Origin: Heterodera schachtii | Lineage: Eukaryota; Nematoda; Chromadorea; Rhabditida; Heteroderidae | Assembly: GCA_023374025.1 (NCBI GenBank) | Contig: SIJG01000004.1 | Coordinates: forward strand, 3,280,595-3,344,594 | DNA: 64,000 nucleotides | Reading direction: 5' to 3' | Part shown: positions 1 through 10,844 of the stretch, piece after piece | How the letters are laid out: every line of letters starts with the position of its first letter | Position numbering within the stretch: the stretch's first letter is position 1 | Made by a program: the position numbers and the translations under genes | Notes under the pieces: generated by a model | Databases searched by the model: none | What the model was told of the DNA's origin: nothing | The model's input: only the letters and a program-made list of their open reading frames with translations

Positions 1-122
1 ATTTTTAATCGTATGGGTCAACAATTTGAAGGAGTTGGCCTGCTGATGGTTGCTGCCATATTTTCGTTAAACGCCCGACTGATTGATTGATTGCATTTGC
101 TTTTCCCTTACTTTTTGTTAAG

Positions 123-531
123 GCATTTCTCCGTGCCACCGCTTCAGTCAACTACAAAATACGACTCGAACTTTATGATTCAACACCAATTGGACCGTTT
201 GAATTTGTGAACGAACGGACCAAAGAAAAGCTGACGTTGGAGAATGTGTCAAGTTATGGTGGTGGTGATTGGCTGTTGAAGCGATGCCCAATTAGTGAAA
301 AGGCAGCGACGGACTCAATGGGAAAACGACGAAAATTGGGACGACAATTTGAACTATGTCAGATTTAATTTGTGTGGTGGCAAAAGTTCGGATGGGTAAG
401 TGTTAAAAATAATTCACAGTTCACACCTAATTCAAACTGTGTTTAATTTCAGGCCTTATGGCCACCAGCGGACGAAGAAAAAGAGGAAGCGGGTCAAAGC
501 ATCGAAATATCGTCGGACTGCGCGGAAGTGA
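123..531 (+). pseudogene. Type A F-box-like gene, 3' exons only, frameshifted (A0)
   Basis: Exon 4 (123-395) and a tail exon (453-531) of the type A family; the upstream exons lie left of the window. The protein reads AFLRATASVNYKIRLELYDS, then the family core PFEFVNERTKEKLTLENV and LLKRCPISEKAAT. At about 310 one extra base relative to the paralogs shifts the frame, and a TAA follows at 366-368. The tail exon is also one base short of the paralogs. Splice sites GG/GTAAG and TTTCAG/G are intact. Inference: a decayed copy. Confidence 0.75.
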
Positions 532-539
532 ATTAATTA

Positions 540-566
540 TATTTGAGAAATGGTCGACGATCTCAC
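540..566 (+). promoter_or_regulatory. Conserved 3'-flank motif of type A genes
   Basis: A segment reading TATTTGAGAAATGGTCGACG followed by ATCTCA lies just after the stop codon. Close copies follow other type A genes at about 4357, 6391 and 10857 (+) and, reverse-complemented, at about 30133, 33493, 35371 and 47385. Its fixed place after the stop suggests a shared 3' UTR element. It could simply be duplicated along with the gene. Confidence 0.45.
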
Positions 567-935
567 AAAATTGAAATTTGATTTTATGCCATCATTTTCT
601 CTCAGAAATGCTTTTGTTAATTCTTTCTTTAATACATTTATTTGCTTGCTTTTTATGCAATTTCTTTAGTATCAATTGAAATTAGGGTTGTACGGGACCG
701 GGGCGGGAATTCCCGGTAGGGCAAATGTGAAAAAAGCACTGGTAAGAATGGCGTCTGAAGTGAAAATTATCGGTCATTCATTGATTGGACACCAAAAATG
801 AAAAAAAGCCTTTGGAGAAAAATTTGAGATAAATTCAATTTTTGAGGCTTTTTGGCCATAACTCTTTTGTATCTCAGCTAAAATTTTGGAAGGCTAATAG
901 GGCCTTTTATTAAAACGCTACCAAGGCTTATTTAA

Positions 936-1427
936 TTGTCGCCACCAGCAGCGGAAGAAGAGAAAGAAGCGGACGAAGGTACTTATGTACTTTACAGACC
1001 ATAAAAATAAAAATTGTTTTAAACTTTTCTAGGGGGTTTTCGTGGTCACTGATCACGAATCTGACATCCATTTCGATCAATTTCGGACTCCGAACTTGAA
1101 TTCGAACAAAAATCGAAAACGCACTTTTCATAAAAATTCACATTTATTGCACAAAAATTAATCAAATATACTGTATGGAATAGAAAATAGTGATTCATAA
1201 CCATTTCATTCATTTGAATTGATTTTAGGACAATAAAGGTTGATTTTGGTGAAAAATAAATTTTCGGCTTTTGTTCTAATTCGGGTCCCGGATTCGAAAT
1301 TGGTCGAAATGGATGTCAGATTTGTGATCAGCGAGCCCGAAAACCCCCTAGAAAAGTTAAAAAACAATTTTTTTTTTTTATGGTCTGTAAAGTACATAAG
1401 TACCGCGGACGAAAGCAACGAAAATTA
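936..1427 (+). pseudogene. Isolated type A tail exon split by a MITE
   Basis: Bases 936-977 and 1405-1427 together are a type A tail exon (SPPAAEEEKEADE...SNEN, stop 1425-1427). It is interrupted by the element at 978-1404, with GCGGACGAA repeated on both sides. No exons 1-4 precede it, so this is a duplicated 3' fragment that was later hit by the element. Confidence 0.75.
978..1404. mobile_element. GG-ended inverted-repeat element (MITE), 427 bp
   Basis: The ends are inverted copies: left GGTACTTATGTACTTTACAG, right its complement at the 1404 end, and the palindromy runs on inward to about 1140/1220. It is flanked by GCGGACGAA at 969-977 and 1405-1413 (9 bp, or 8 bp plus a chance match). 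The arms carry the motif shared by many repeats here (ends of CGAAAACCCCC, GATCAGCG, TTCGAATTCGGGTC). It has no transposase, so it is non-autonomous. Confidence 0.9.
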
Positions 1428-1739
1428 ATTATATTTGAGAAATGGTCGATGATCTCACCAATTGGAAACGGATTTAATAATAAAAGTTCAGAAACTCTGA
1501 AGAGACCATTTTACACTCATCAACAAAATTAAAATGCACAGAAATATGCAATAACAAAACAAATTCACATATATATAATATACATAGGGACAAATACAAT
1601 TATCAGCAAGACAAATGAAGATTATCCTTTTTTCATCCGTAATCTTAATCCATCCGTTTTCACTTCGCATTTCAAAATCCACAATTTCTTTCCAAGACAA
1701 ATGTGCCGGCCGTCACAGTCACCAAATGCCAAAATGCTC

Positions 1740-1929
1740 TCATGGCATTTGTCCACCGAATCCGCCACGGGTGGGCGAAGACATTTGACGCATGAAACGC
1801 ATTTCCCGTTGATTTGACACATACACGTAGCAACAGATGTAACACGGAATGCAGCAGACGGAACAACAACAGCACAGCATTAAGGAATAGAGGACAACAC
1901 CAATACCAGTGCCCGTTAGAGCAGCCAAC
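1740..1929 (-). CDS. Possible terminal exon: Cys-rich membrane segment
   Basis: On the minus strand an acceptor (TTTCAG) at 1930-1935 opens a 62-residue frame: a Gly/Val/Leu stretch, then CCCCSVCCIPCYICC, then a polar tail ending SSPTRGGFGGQMP and a stop at 1740. This looks like a membrane segment with clustered cysteines. Two other minus frames are also open here, one of them Cys-rich (1622-1822), so the frame is uncertain. It could be the last exon of the secreted-peptide gene starting at 2743, with the MITE at 2023-2337 in the intron, but I could not find phase-compatible splice sites. Confidence 0.3.
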
Positions 1930-2022
1930 CTGAAATTATTGAATGGGGAGGAGTTACTACTGTATGGGAGTGTGTATGGTGGTGGTTGGGGTTACGGTCG
2001 CATTTCTATGGGTTCTGTAAAT

Positions 2023-2337
2023 GGCTCTATTGCAGTTCACACGACCATAAAAATTTTTTGCAACTTTAGTGCACCATAACTTTTTAAAGAGGCATCCAAA
2101 TTAAACATTCTTACTATCATTCGATAGCCCTAAGAAGCCTCTATTAGCATGCAAAATTTCAAAAAATTTCGTTGGGTTTCAAAAAATTTATGGCCAAAAA
2201 TGTTTAGAAAACCATCTTTTTGAAATTTGCGAGTTAACAGAGAATTCTTAGTGCTATAATTTGGATGCTCCTTGAAAAAGTTATGATTCATCAAAATTGC
2301 AAAAAAAAATTATGGTCGTGTGAACTGCAATAGAGCC
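2023..2337. mobile_element. GG-ended MITE, 315 bp
   Basis: The terminal inverted repeats begin GGCTCTATTGCAGTTCACAC. The 8-bp TSD CTGTAAAT is at 2015-2022 and 2338-2345. The inner arms contain the ATAACTTTTT...TATCATTCGATAGCC...CTCTATTAG motif shared with other elements in this window. Related ends occur at 40903 and 43750. Confidence 0.92.
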
Positions 2338-2503
2338 CTGTAAATTGCTTATGTATGAGCGATGAATGAAATGGGAAGAAACAAAACAGCGCAAAACGCA
2401 CCAAGCAAAGCCTTCGAGATATGATGCTCCTGCATAGGCTCAATTTCACTGAAAATGAGGAGGGGAAAATTAAGGAATTTTCATGAATGAACAAATTTGA
2501 AAA

Positions 2504-2743
2504 TTAGGATTTTGTGTATTCCAATTTCTGACAAAAGTTTGATTGGAATGCCGAAAAATGTCGGCAAAAATGTTGAACAAAATTTAATTTTTTGGTTTTC
2601 AAAAATTGCTGTTCATCAAAATCACAGCACCTGCTGTTTTTGCTGTTGTTGTTGTTGTTTTGTTGCTGACAGAAGCCGTCGTTGAGAAACAATGCGACGA
2701 TTAGAAAAATGAGCAACAGAAAATTATTATTGTTGGAAGCCAT
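2504..2743 (-). CDS. Small secreted Asn/Gln-rich peptide (candidate)
   Basis: ATG at 2741-2743 opens a 79-residue frame. Residues 1-25 form a clear signal peptide: short polar start, hydrophobic core FLLLIFLIVALFL, then NDGFC. A QQQNNNNNSKNS linker and a CC pair follow. A TATA-like box (TATAAAAG, minus strand, 2841-2848) lies about 100 bp upstream. The C-terminal half may really be intron, so length and stop are uncertain. Not recognised. The signal peptide implies secretion; effector status would be speculation. Confidence 0.45.
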   Translation of the reverse strand: MASNNNNFLLLIFLIVALFLNDGFCQQQNNNNNSKNSRCCDFDEQQFLKTKKLNFVQHFCRHFSAFQSNFCQKLEYTKS

Positions 2744-3026
2744 GGCAAAAAAAGGAGAGGAAAACTCTGACAAATAAAAGTTCTTTTTGATACAGAATAG
2801 GTATTTCATAGAATGGCATTCGCGTCAAACGACCCATTCCCTTTTATACCCGAAAAATGTCGACTCCGACTTTTTTTTTTCCCACCCCGCCGAAGGGTCG
2901 GAGCGTTACGCTAATATTTTAGTATAAAAATGCCTTTTTTCTTCCCCTCCTTCTCATTCCATTTTCAGAATTTTGGGTCACCAATTAATTGTAAAACGGC
3001 AAATTGTGCTAATTACAGCAAAATAA

Positions 3027-4304
3027 ATGAACAGACGGTAATTAATTACCTAATCAAATTAAATTTTTATTTACCAAATTCTTTTTTCCTCCCATTTCAG
3101 TTGGATTTGTGGCGACGTGTGGATGGACATTTTCCCATCTTTTGACCGTCCCCAACTCGGACTGAAAATGGCATTGCTTTCCGACCGTTTCGATGCTTTG
3201 GTGGACAAAAATTTTGATGGGAAAACGACGGAATTGACAATTTGGAATGACATTATAATTAGCAAGGACGAAGGACCAAAAGCAAAGGATATTGAACCAA
3301 AATCGAAACTGTCTGTACGGATGGATGGCAAATCTGTGCCATTTCCATTTCCCGACCGTCCGCTGCCAAACAAAATCCGCTTTAAGCACCTTCGGATTGA
3401 GTAAATGCGTCATTTTCTGTGTGCATTAGAAAGTTTTCTGTATGTTGTTCCTTGTTTAGGTACATTGACCATTCCGTCATTGCATTTCTCCGTTCCAATC
3501 AGCAAATTTGGGACAGAATTGGCACGAAATTGGATTTGTTTATTGACAAATTTGACCAGTCAATTTGGGATGTGTTTATCCGCAAAATTTGGCCAATTGT
3601 TGCGACAAACATTCGCCATTTGTACTTTCCTAATGACAATCATTTGGACAATTTGCACCATGGCATTTCGCCGACAATTCTCTCCGATCTCAAACAATTG
3701 AATTCAATCGATTCCGGTCCTGTGTTGCCCGTTCGGATTTATGGTGGGCCAACTGCAAATTCTTCTGCTGGCCAAGTGTTGTCCAAATGGTTTCACACTC
3801 CGAGCAAAAATGGTCAACCAAAGCGATTGCATTGCAATGATTATTCTGTTGAATCAAATCTTGAATGGCTCAACGATTTCAAAGAGGTGACCGGCCATGT
3901 TTTATTAGACGACTGACTGACTGATTGAGTGCCTTTTATTCGCGTTTTGTTTTTGTTTAGGCATTTCTCCGTGCCATTTCCTCCGTCAGTTACATTATTC
4001 AAATTGATCGTGTGGGAACAATGCCAACTGAGCCATTTGAATTGGTGAACGAACGGACCAAAGAAAAGCTTACGTTGGCGTCATGTTTTGGTAGTGGTGA
4101 TTTGCTGTTGAAGCGTTGTCCAATTACGGCGACGGTTCAATGGAAAAACGACGAAAATTGTGACGACAAATTGAACACTGTCACATTTAATTTGTTTCGT
4201 GGCAATGATAACCTTGGGTGAGAGCAACAACAACGGAATTTGATTTTTTTGAAAAACAAAAACTTAATTTTAGGTCATTGTCTCCACCATCAACGGAAGA
4301 ATAA
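3027..4304 (+). CDS. Type A F-box-like protein, 5 exons, intact (A1)
   Basis: Exons 3027-3037, 3101-3400, 3460-3886, 3961-4217 and 4274-4304 join in phase to 341 residues. Residues 4-45 (WICGDVWMDIFPSFDRPQLG) resemble an F-box, the SKP1-binding module of SCF ubiquitin ligases. The middle carries ATNIRHLYF..DNLHHGISPTIL and KWFHTPSKNGQPKRL; exon 4 has PFELVNERTKEKLTL and LLKRCPI. The tail exon is short (PLSPPSTEE). It has a longer exon 2 than its paralogs, with an insert around KDIEPKSK. Being a substrate adaptor is inferred from the fold resemblance only. Confidence 0.85.
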
Positions 4305-4619
4305 GCGGATCAAAGCATCGAAAATGTCGTCTAATTGCGCGGAAGTGAATTAATTATATTTGAGAAATGGTCGATGATCTCATCAATTTGAATTTGATTT
4401 GATGCTTATTCTCTCTCAGAAATGTTTTATTTATTTGTCTGTTTGTTTTAGAATTTTTGTTCAACATTATGTACTTGAGAAATGGTCGATCATTTTTGAG
4501 ATAGTCAATTGGAATTTGGTGATAAATGTTTATCGGAGACCTCAAAAAAACAATTTTATTGGTTTTCTTAGTCGGGGATTCGATAATTGGCCGGAATTAA
4601 GATGTCAGATTCATGATCA

Positions 4620-5006
4620 TTGATCATTAGGTTACGCGTTGTATGCAATAAAATGTCCAAAAGATGCACTAATAACAAAAAAAAAATTTAAAATTGCACT
4701 GATTTTTAATTTGATTTCTTAACGATTTTTTTCAACATTGATAAAATTTTACGATTTTGAGCCACTGAAGAGGTTGAAAAATATCCCCCGCCGGTGGGAG
4801 GGATAAAAAGAGCAAATACGATAACAACAAAAAGAAAATTTTTCAGAATTGGAATGCCATTTTACGTCTCTTTTTTTTTACATTTTTGTTTTCAGTCGAT
4901 TTGCTTATTGTTTAGGAAAGGCATTTATTAAAATAATTAGATATTTTTTCTTGTGTCACCAATTAATTGTCAAAACGGCGGCAACGTGTGCTAATTGCAG
5001 CAAAAA
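4620..5006 (+). promoter_or_regulatory. Intergenic and 5' region of A2
   Basis: No coding signal in 4620-4840. From about 4847 runs the conserved type A upstream block: AATGCCATTTTACGTCTC, a T-rich tract, CGATTTGCTTATTGTTTAGG, then TGTGTCACCAATTAATTGTC and GTGTGCTAATTGCAG directly before the ATG. The final CTAATTGCAG looks like a splice acceptor 6 nt before the start, which would suit nematode spliced-leader trans-splicing (inference). Confidence 0.5.
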
Positions 5007-6390
5007 ATGAACAGACGGTAAGGAAATTCTTATAAATTTCAAAATTTTACATTTTTTCCATGTTTCAGTTGGATTTGTGGCGACGTGTGGATGGACATTC
5101 TCCCATCTTTTGAACGTGTTGAACTTGGTCTCAAAATGGCATTGCTTTCCGACCGTTTCGATGTTTTGGTGGACACGCATTTTGATGGCAAAAAGGAATT
5201 GACAATTTGGAGACGTATCAGAATTTGCAAAGATATTGGTGCACAGAAAGTGTCTGTATGGATTGGTCACAATTTTGTGGATTTTCCGTTACCGGACCGT
5301 CCGCTGCCAAACAAAATTCGCTTTAAAGACCTTCGGATTGAGTAATTTTCTAAACTTCGTGTATTTTAAGGGTGGCTTATTTTAATAAATTTCTTCAGGT
5401 ACATTGACCATTCCGTCATTGAATTTCTCCGTTCGAACAAACAAATTTGGGACAGAATGGGCATCAAATTGGAATTGCTTGTGTATTCATACAAAACCGA
5501 GGATGAAAAGCGAAGTTGGGATGTTTTGACGAGTGAAATTTGGACAATTTTTGCTACCAACATTCGCCATTTGAGCTTTTTTTATGCCGATAATTTGGAC
5601 AATTTGCGTCGTCTCATTTCACCGACAATTCTCACTGATTGCGACCAATTGATTTCAATCTATACTGATGATCTGTTCCCCGATGCGATTGGTGATGATG
5701 GGCCAAATGCAACTGCTGGCCAAGTGTTGTCCAAATGGGTGCACACGCCGAGCAAAAATGGACAACCGAAGCGATTGTTTTGCGAAGACTTTGACGAAGA
5801 AGGAAACATCGAATGGGTCAGCAGTTTCAAGGAGGTGCGTTTGGTCACATTTTTTATAAAATTGGGTGATATTTCGATGGATTTCTCTTTTTTGAAAAAT
5901 TTTTTCTAATTTTTTTCACAACTAATTCAGAGAGTGCTATTAATTAAACAACTGATTGCTTTTTGATTTGCACTTTCATTTGTTTAGATATTTCTCCGTG
6001 CCACCAATTCTTCTGTCAGTTACAAAATTAATTTTGAAGCGTCAGCAAACTCAATTGAGCCATTTGAATTGGTGAACGAACGGACCAAAGAAAAGCTGAC
6101 ATTGTTAGCGCTTGAAGAAGATAGCGATGATGGATTCATTAGTGATTGGCTGTTGAAGCGATGTCCAATTAGTGAAAAGGCGGCGGCGATTCAATGGAAA
6201 AACGACGACGAAAATTGGGACGACAAATTGAACGAAGTCACATTTAATTTGTGGAATGGCATCAATAAATCCATTGGGTGAAAAGCAACAGCAATTTTTG
6301 TCAAAAAATATATTTATTTTTAATTTTAGGCCATTGTCGCCACCAGCGGAAGAAGAGAAAGAAGAAGCGGATGAAAGCAACGAAAATTAA
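5007..6390 (+). CDS. Type A F-box-like protein, 5 exons, intact (A2)
   Basis: Exons 5007-5017, 5069-5341, 5399-5834, 5988-6277 and 6330-6390 give 356 residues. F-box-like segment at residues 4-45 (WICGDVWMDILPSFERVELG). Exon 3 carries the family block SPTILTDCDQLISI and KWVHTPSKNGQPKRL. Exon 4 is longer than usual because of an acidic insert (LALEEDSDDGF). The tail ends SPPAEEEKEEADESNEN. All splice sites are GT-AG and phases match A1. The exon 4 donor reads GG/GTGAA, so an unspliced transcript would stop at once. Confidence 0.87.
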
Positions 6391-7093
6391 TTATATTTGA
6401 GAAATGGTCGACGATCTCACATTGGAATTTGATTTTATGCCATCATTTTCTCTCAGAAATGCTTTTGTTGATTCTTTCTTTAATACATTTATTTGCTTAC
6501 TTTTTTTTTGTTGTGCAATTTTCTTAAGTATCAATTGAAACGATTGTCTAGAGAATTTGGTAATATGTCGTTATGGTTCCCTCCCGCATTTAGTAAAAAA
6601 AAAAATTTGAATTTTCCAAAAAAAACGTCGCCTGCTGGACATGGAGACATGAAATTTGGGCACCAAATTAAGGATTTAAAAAAAGAAAACAAAATAAATA
6701 TGCAAATATTATATAAATCATTAAAATTTAGTAAATTTAACAACTCGTGCTTAAAATTTATATTTTCTGAAAATTAAAATCCTGGCAATCTTATTATTTC
6801 GTCAATTCTTACAGCTGTTTAAACGTAGAGTTAAACGTGTACTTGTTTCTGCTTGGACTTAGTTCTGAATACCCAGCTTAGTTGGGCCCGAAATATCAAG
6901 AGAGCCGACTAATCTGTTTAAACCATAAAATTTTAAGTCTTTGAACAGACCGAGCCTTGTAATGATACAAAATACATATGTATGTATGACATTGATAAAG
7001 AATGAATTGTAATGAGTTTAGCAAAATAAGCATGGTTAAAATTGAATAGATATTCGTTAAAAAATTTCCAATTTCTAACTTAATTCAAATTTA
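6391..7093. other. Intergenic, remnant inverted-repeat arms
   Basis: No gene. It starts with the conserved 3'-flank motif. GGTAATATGTCG at 6561 looks like the end of a GG-type element, and GGGCACCAAATTAAGGATTT (6659-6678) is repeated inverted at about 7376-7395. An older, larger palindrome therefore appears to have been invaded by the two younger elements at 7094 and 7420. Confidence 0.5.
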
Positions 7094-7317
7094 GGTACTT
7101 TCCTGTTTTGGGGCCGCACCCTAAATTTTAAAAAATAAAGAAAAGAGCGCGCAAAATAAACAAGGCGCGCGTAACAATAATGAGGGGGCATAAATGCAGC
7201 AATTTCAAACAAAATTTCGTCAAATGGATCAGCTCCTCGGTGTTTGCAATCTTCACGCCAGAGAAATTCACACAAATTTTTAAAATTTTTGGGTGCGGCC
7301 CAAAACAGGAAAGTACC
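7094..7317. mobile_element. GG-ended MITE, 224 bp
   Basis: Inverted ends GGTACTTTCCTGTTTTGGG (left) and its complement (right). The 8-bp TSD CAAATTTA is at 7086-7093 and 7318-7325. The core carries a small GC-rich stretch (GCGCGC) and no convincing gene. Confidence 0.9.
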
Positions 7318-7419
7318 CAAATTTAATATACTTTTAATTAGATGTTTGCAAATTATAGACAATTAAAAAACATTTTAAATCCTTAATTTGGTGCCCAAAC
7401 TTCCGCCTCCCCTGGACAT

Positions 7420-7822
7420 GGGGTCAAGGCAGTTCGTACAATGGCGTTTCGTACAATTTCAAATGGGAATGGCCATAACTTTTTTGTTGGTCAGTTAATT
7501 TCTTCAAAATTGGTATCATTCGAAAGCTCTACGTGTTTAGAAGCTATCATTAAGCAGAAGCTAAGCTATGAATCATCTCACCAAAAAGTTATGATTTATA
7601 ATTTACAAAAAAATTAGGATTTTCTTGAATTTTTAAATCTTATAAATCATAACTTTTTGGTGAGATGATTCATAGCTTAGCTTCTGCTTAATGATAGCTT
7701 CTAAACACGTAGAGCTTTCGAATGATAACAATTTTGAAGAAATTAACTGACCAACAAAAAAGTTATGGCCATTCCCATTTTAAATTGTACGAAACGCCAT
7801 TGTACGAACTGCTATCGACCCC
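7420..7822. mobile_element. GG-ended foldback element, 403 bp
   Basis: A nearly perfect palindrome with arms of about 180 bp, ends GGGGTC.../...GACCCC, and 8-bp TSD CTGGACAT at 7412-7419 and 7823-7830. The arms contain GGTATCATTCGAAAGCTCTA and CATAACTTTTTT, the inner motif shared with elements at 12700, 37021 and 60934. Confidence 0.93.
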
Positions 7823-7994
7823 CTGGACATAACGTCGCCGCAAAAATAAATTTAAAAAATATTTGAATTTATTATTTTATGGCGCAATGTTTATTTTAAT
7901 TGACGACATTTTGACAAAATTTTACATTTTCAAGATTAATTTTTTTTTTCTCAGTTTCACTATAATCAAAATTTTTCCGCCTTCGGTTTTTCGA

Positions 7995-8370
7995 AGTCGC
8001 TGATCACGAATCCGGCATCCATTTCGGCCAATTCCGAAACCCGGGCCCGAAATTCGAACAAAAAGTCGAAATTCCAAATTTTCGAATTTCGCATTTTTGG
8101 TTCAAAATCGGTTTAAAAATACGAAAACAAACTGAAAACCACCAATTCTGCAATAAAAGATCTTTAAACCATTTGAACCAAAAATGCGAAATTCGAAAAT
8201 TTGGAATTTCGACTTTTTGTTCGAATTTCGGGCCCGGGTTTCGGAATTGGCCGAAATGGATGCCGGATTCGTGATCAGCGACCTCGAAAAGCCCAGGAAA
8301 CTTGTTTTTATGACATTAAAATTTCTGAAATTTTTTGCCAAAAAAGGGGGGGAAAACCCCAGTATTACCA
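7995..8370. repeat. Long palindrome of the GATCAGCG repeat family
   Basis: Arms 8000-8105 and 8172-8282 are close to perfect inverted copies (GCTGATCACGAATCCGGCAT / its complement; CCCGGGCCCGAAATTCG). The right end CCAGTATTACC (to 8369) matches the end of the element at 22413. The corresponding left end is missing, so this copy is truncated or rearranged. Confidence 0.7.
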
Positions 8371-8459
8371 CTTATTCCTTTAAGTTTTCAAAATTTTAGC
8401 CAAAAATTTGTTTTTTTTTTTATTATTTATTCTGGCATCAATCAATTGAAAACGGCAAA

Positions 8460-9404
8460 GGTAAAAGTGAAGAATACTGACGGGATTGAAAATCTATATA
8501 AATTATACACCATTCGACTCCTCTCGGTCTCTAATGCAAGAATCCGAAAGAATTTTTTGGCGGCAACCAATCCCTGAAGAGTTACAGACCCGGGACTGAA
8601 GTGGCAAAGTGGCTTTGGGACTGAACCGTCCAATGCCTTAAACGCATGGAATTGCGACAAAAAACCTATCAATCAATTCCTCTCGGCTTCTAAATAACGA
8701 ATCAGAAAGAATTTTTGAGCAAAAAAGAAATTGAAAAAAGTTATAGGTCCTCAAAAACACCAGAAAATTACTTTGATTAAAAAATAATTTAGGTGAACCA
8801 AAAACACTTTAAACAACTTACAGGTTTTGAACTTCGCAAAAGGGAGCATGCGAAGACGGAGCAAGTAGTGGGGCGAGACGGAGGGCGGAGGAAAAAGTCT
8901 GACGAGCGCCACAGGCGGTTGACTGCGGGGGCCCGAAGGGCCCCCGCCAATCAGTCAACCGCCTGCGGATCACGCGCGGACTGCTTCCGGAGCCCGTAGT
9001 CTCGCCCCACCTACTGGCCGCCGTAGTCGAGTGTGCGGCGGTTTTTAGCGCAATAACCAAAATTCAATGTTCAAATTTGACGAATTTTGTTATTTTTTGA
9101 CTGAACCGGTTTTGAGGACCTATAACTTTTGCCAATTTTTTTTTTCAAAAAATTCTTTCGGATTCTTGATTAACAGACGATGAGGAACCGATTGATATGT
9201 GTTTTGTCGCAATTCCATGCGTTTTAAGTCAGTGGACGGTTCAGTCCCAAAGGCATTTGGCCATTTCAGTCCCGGGTCTGTAACTCTTCAGGGATTGGTT
9301 GCCGCCAAAAATTCTTTCGGATTCTTTCATTAGAGATCGAGAGGAGTCGAATGGTATATAAATTATATACATTTTCAATCCCGTCAGTATTCTTCACTTT
9401 TTCC
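8460..9404. mobile_element. Long foldback element with GC-rich palindromic core, 945 bp (copy 1)
   Basis: Arms of about 370 bp: ends GGTAAAAGTGAAGAATACTG and the complement at 9404. The 8-bp TSD ACGGCAAA is at 8452-8459 and 9405-9412. The core (8830-9045) is strikingly GC-rich and itself palindromic (GGGGGCCCGAAGGGCCCCC within AGGCGGTTGACTG...CAGTCAACCGCC; GTGGGGCGAGAC...GTCTCGCCCCAC). The insertion falls in the 5' flank of A3, within the conserved AAAACGGCAAAAGTGTGC block, 21 bp before its ATG. It encodes no transposase. Confidence 0.92.
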
Positions 9405-9433
9405 ACGGCAAAAGTGTGCTAATTGCAGCAAAA

Positions 9434-10838
9434 ATGAACAGACGGTAAGGAAATTTTTAAAAAATTATAAATATTTTCGTTTATCCAAATTTTTTTTAAA
9501 TGTTTCAGTTGGATTTGTGGCGACGTGTGGATGGACATTCTCCCATCTTTTGAACGTGTTGAACTTGGTCTCAAAATGGCATTGCTTTCCGACCGTTTCG
9601 ACATTTTGGTGGACGCACATTTTGATGGCATAACGGAATTGACAATTTGGAGACGTATCAGAATTGACAAGGACGCAGGACCAAAGGCGAAAGTGTTTGT
9701 GGAGATCGATGGCAAATTTGAGGGATTTCAATTGCCGGACCATTCGCTGCCCAACAAAATCCGCTTTAAGGACATTCAGATTGAGTAATTTTAAACTTTT
9801 TTGTATATTAAAGCATTTTTTATATTCTTCAGGTACATTGACTATTGCGTCATTGAATTTCTCCGTGCCAACAAGCCAATTTGGGACAGAATGGGCACCA
9901 AATTTGAGTTGGAAGTGGATTCACACAAAACAGAAAATGATGTCCAGCCAATTTGGGATGTTTTTGTCTGACAGATTTGGCCCGTTTTTGCGTCAAATAT
10001 TCGTCATTTGCGCATTGAATATGCCGATGATTTGGATAATTTGCGTCGTCGCACTTCGCCGACAATTCTCACTGATCTTGATCATCTGAATTCAATCGAT
10101 ACTGGTCTTCTGTTCCCCGATGCGATTGGTGATGATTCGATGGACCAAATGCAACTTCTGGCCAAGCGTTGATCAAATGGTTGCACACGCCGAGCAAAAA
10201 TGGCCAACCGAACGATTGTTTTGTGCGTATTATGACGAAGAAGTGAACTTAGATTGGGTCAACAGCTTCAAGGAGGTGCGTTGGTCACATTCTCATAAAA
10301 TTTGGGTATAATACCGCTGGCATCACTCAATTTTTTTTAAAATTTTTCATCGATGGTCGGGTCAACAATTGAAAGAGGCGGCCTGCTGGTTGCTGCAATA
10401 TTTTCGTTAAACGATCGACTGATTGATTGTATTTGATTTTCGCTTCCTTTTTGTTTAGGCATTTCCCCGTGCCACCAATTCTTCTGTCAGTTACAAAATT
10501 CGTTTTGGCATTTTAATGCCAATGCCAATTGGGCCATTTGAATTGGTGAACGAACGAACCAAGGAAAAGCTGACATTGGAAAAAGTGCCACGTTATGCTG
10601 CTTATTGGCTGTTGAAGCGATGCCCAATTAGTGAAAAGGCGGCGACGGATCAATGGGAAATCTACCAAAAATTTGGATGACAATTTGAACAAAGTCACAT
10701 TTGATTTCTGCTGGGGTGACATCAGCAATTAATTGCATTGGGTGAGCACAGCAATAGCAATTTTGATTTTGTCGAAAAAAAAATATATTTAATTTTAGGC
10801 CATTGTCGCCACCAGCGGAGGAAAAAACCGATGAATGA
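9434..10838 (+). pseudogene. Type A F-box-like gene, disabled (A3)
   Basis: Exons 9434-9444, 9509-9784, 9833-10275, 10459-10741 and 10799-10838 line up with the intact paralogs and keep their splice sites. Exon 3 has an in-frame TGA where paralogs have an Arg codon (...WDVFV-stop-QIW, near 9969), and an insertion near 10137 (GATTCGATGGACC for GATGGGCC). Exon 4 is frameshifted near 10660. The 945-bp foldback element sits between the start codon and the distal 5' region, so promoter loss may have come first (inference). Confidence 0.82.
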
Positions 10839-10844
10839 AAGCGA

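Noticed and set aside
1740..2743. Joining the secreted-peptide exon to the Cys-rich exon as one gene
   Set aside because: I could not find donor and acceptor sites with compatible phases; kept as two low-confidence entries.
7075..7362. 95-codon minus frame
   Set aside because: It lies wholly within a MITE and its flanking duplications and reads palindromic arm sequence.
8830..9045. GC-rich core as a tRNA, rRNA or bacterial transfer
   Set aside because: It is palindromic throughout, occurs twice at the same place inside a foldback element, and shows no cloverleaf or rRNA features that I can recognise.
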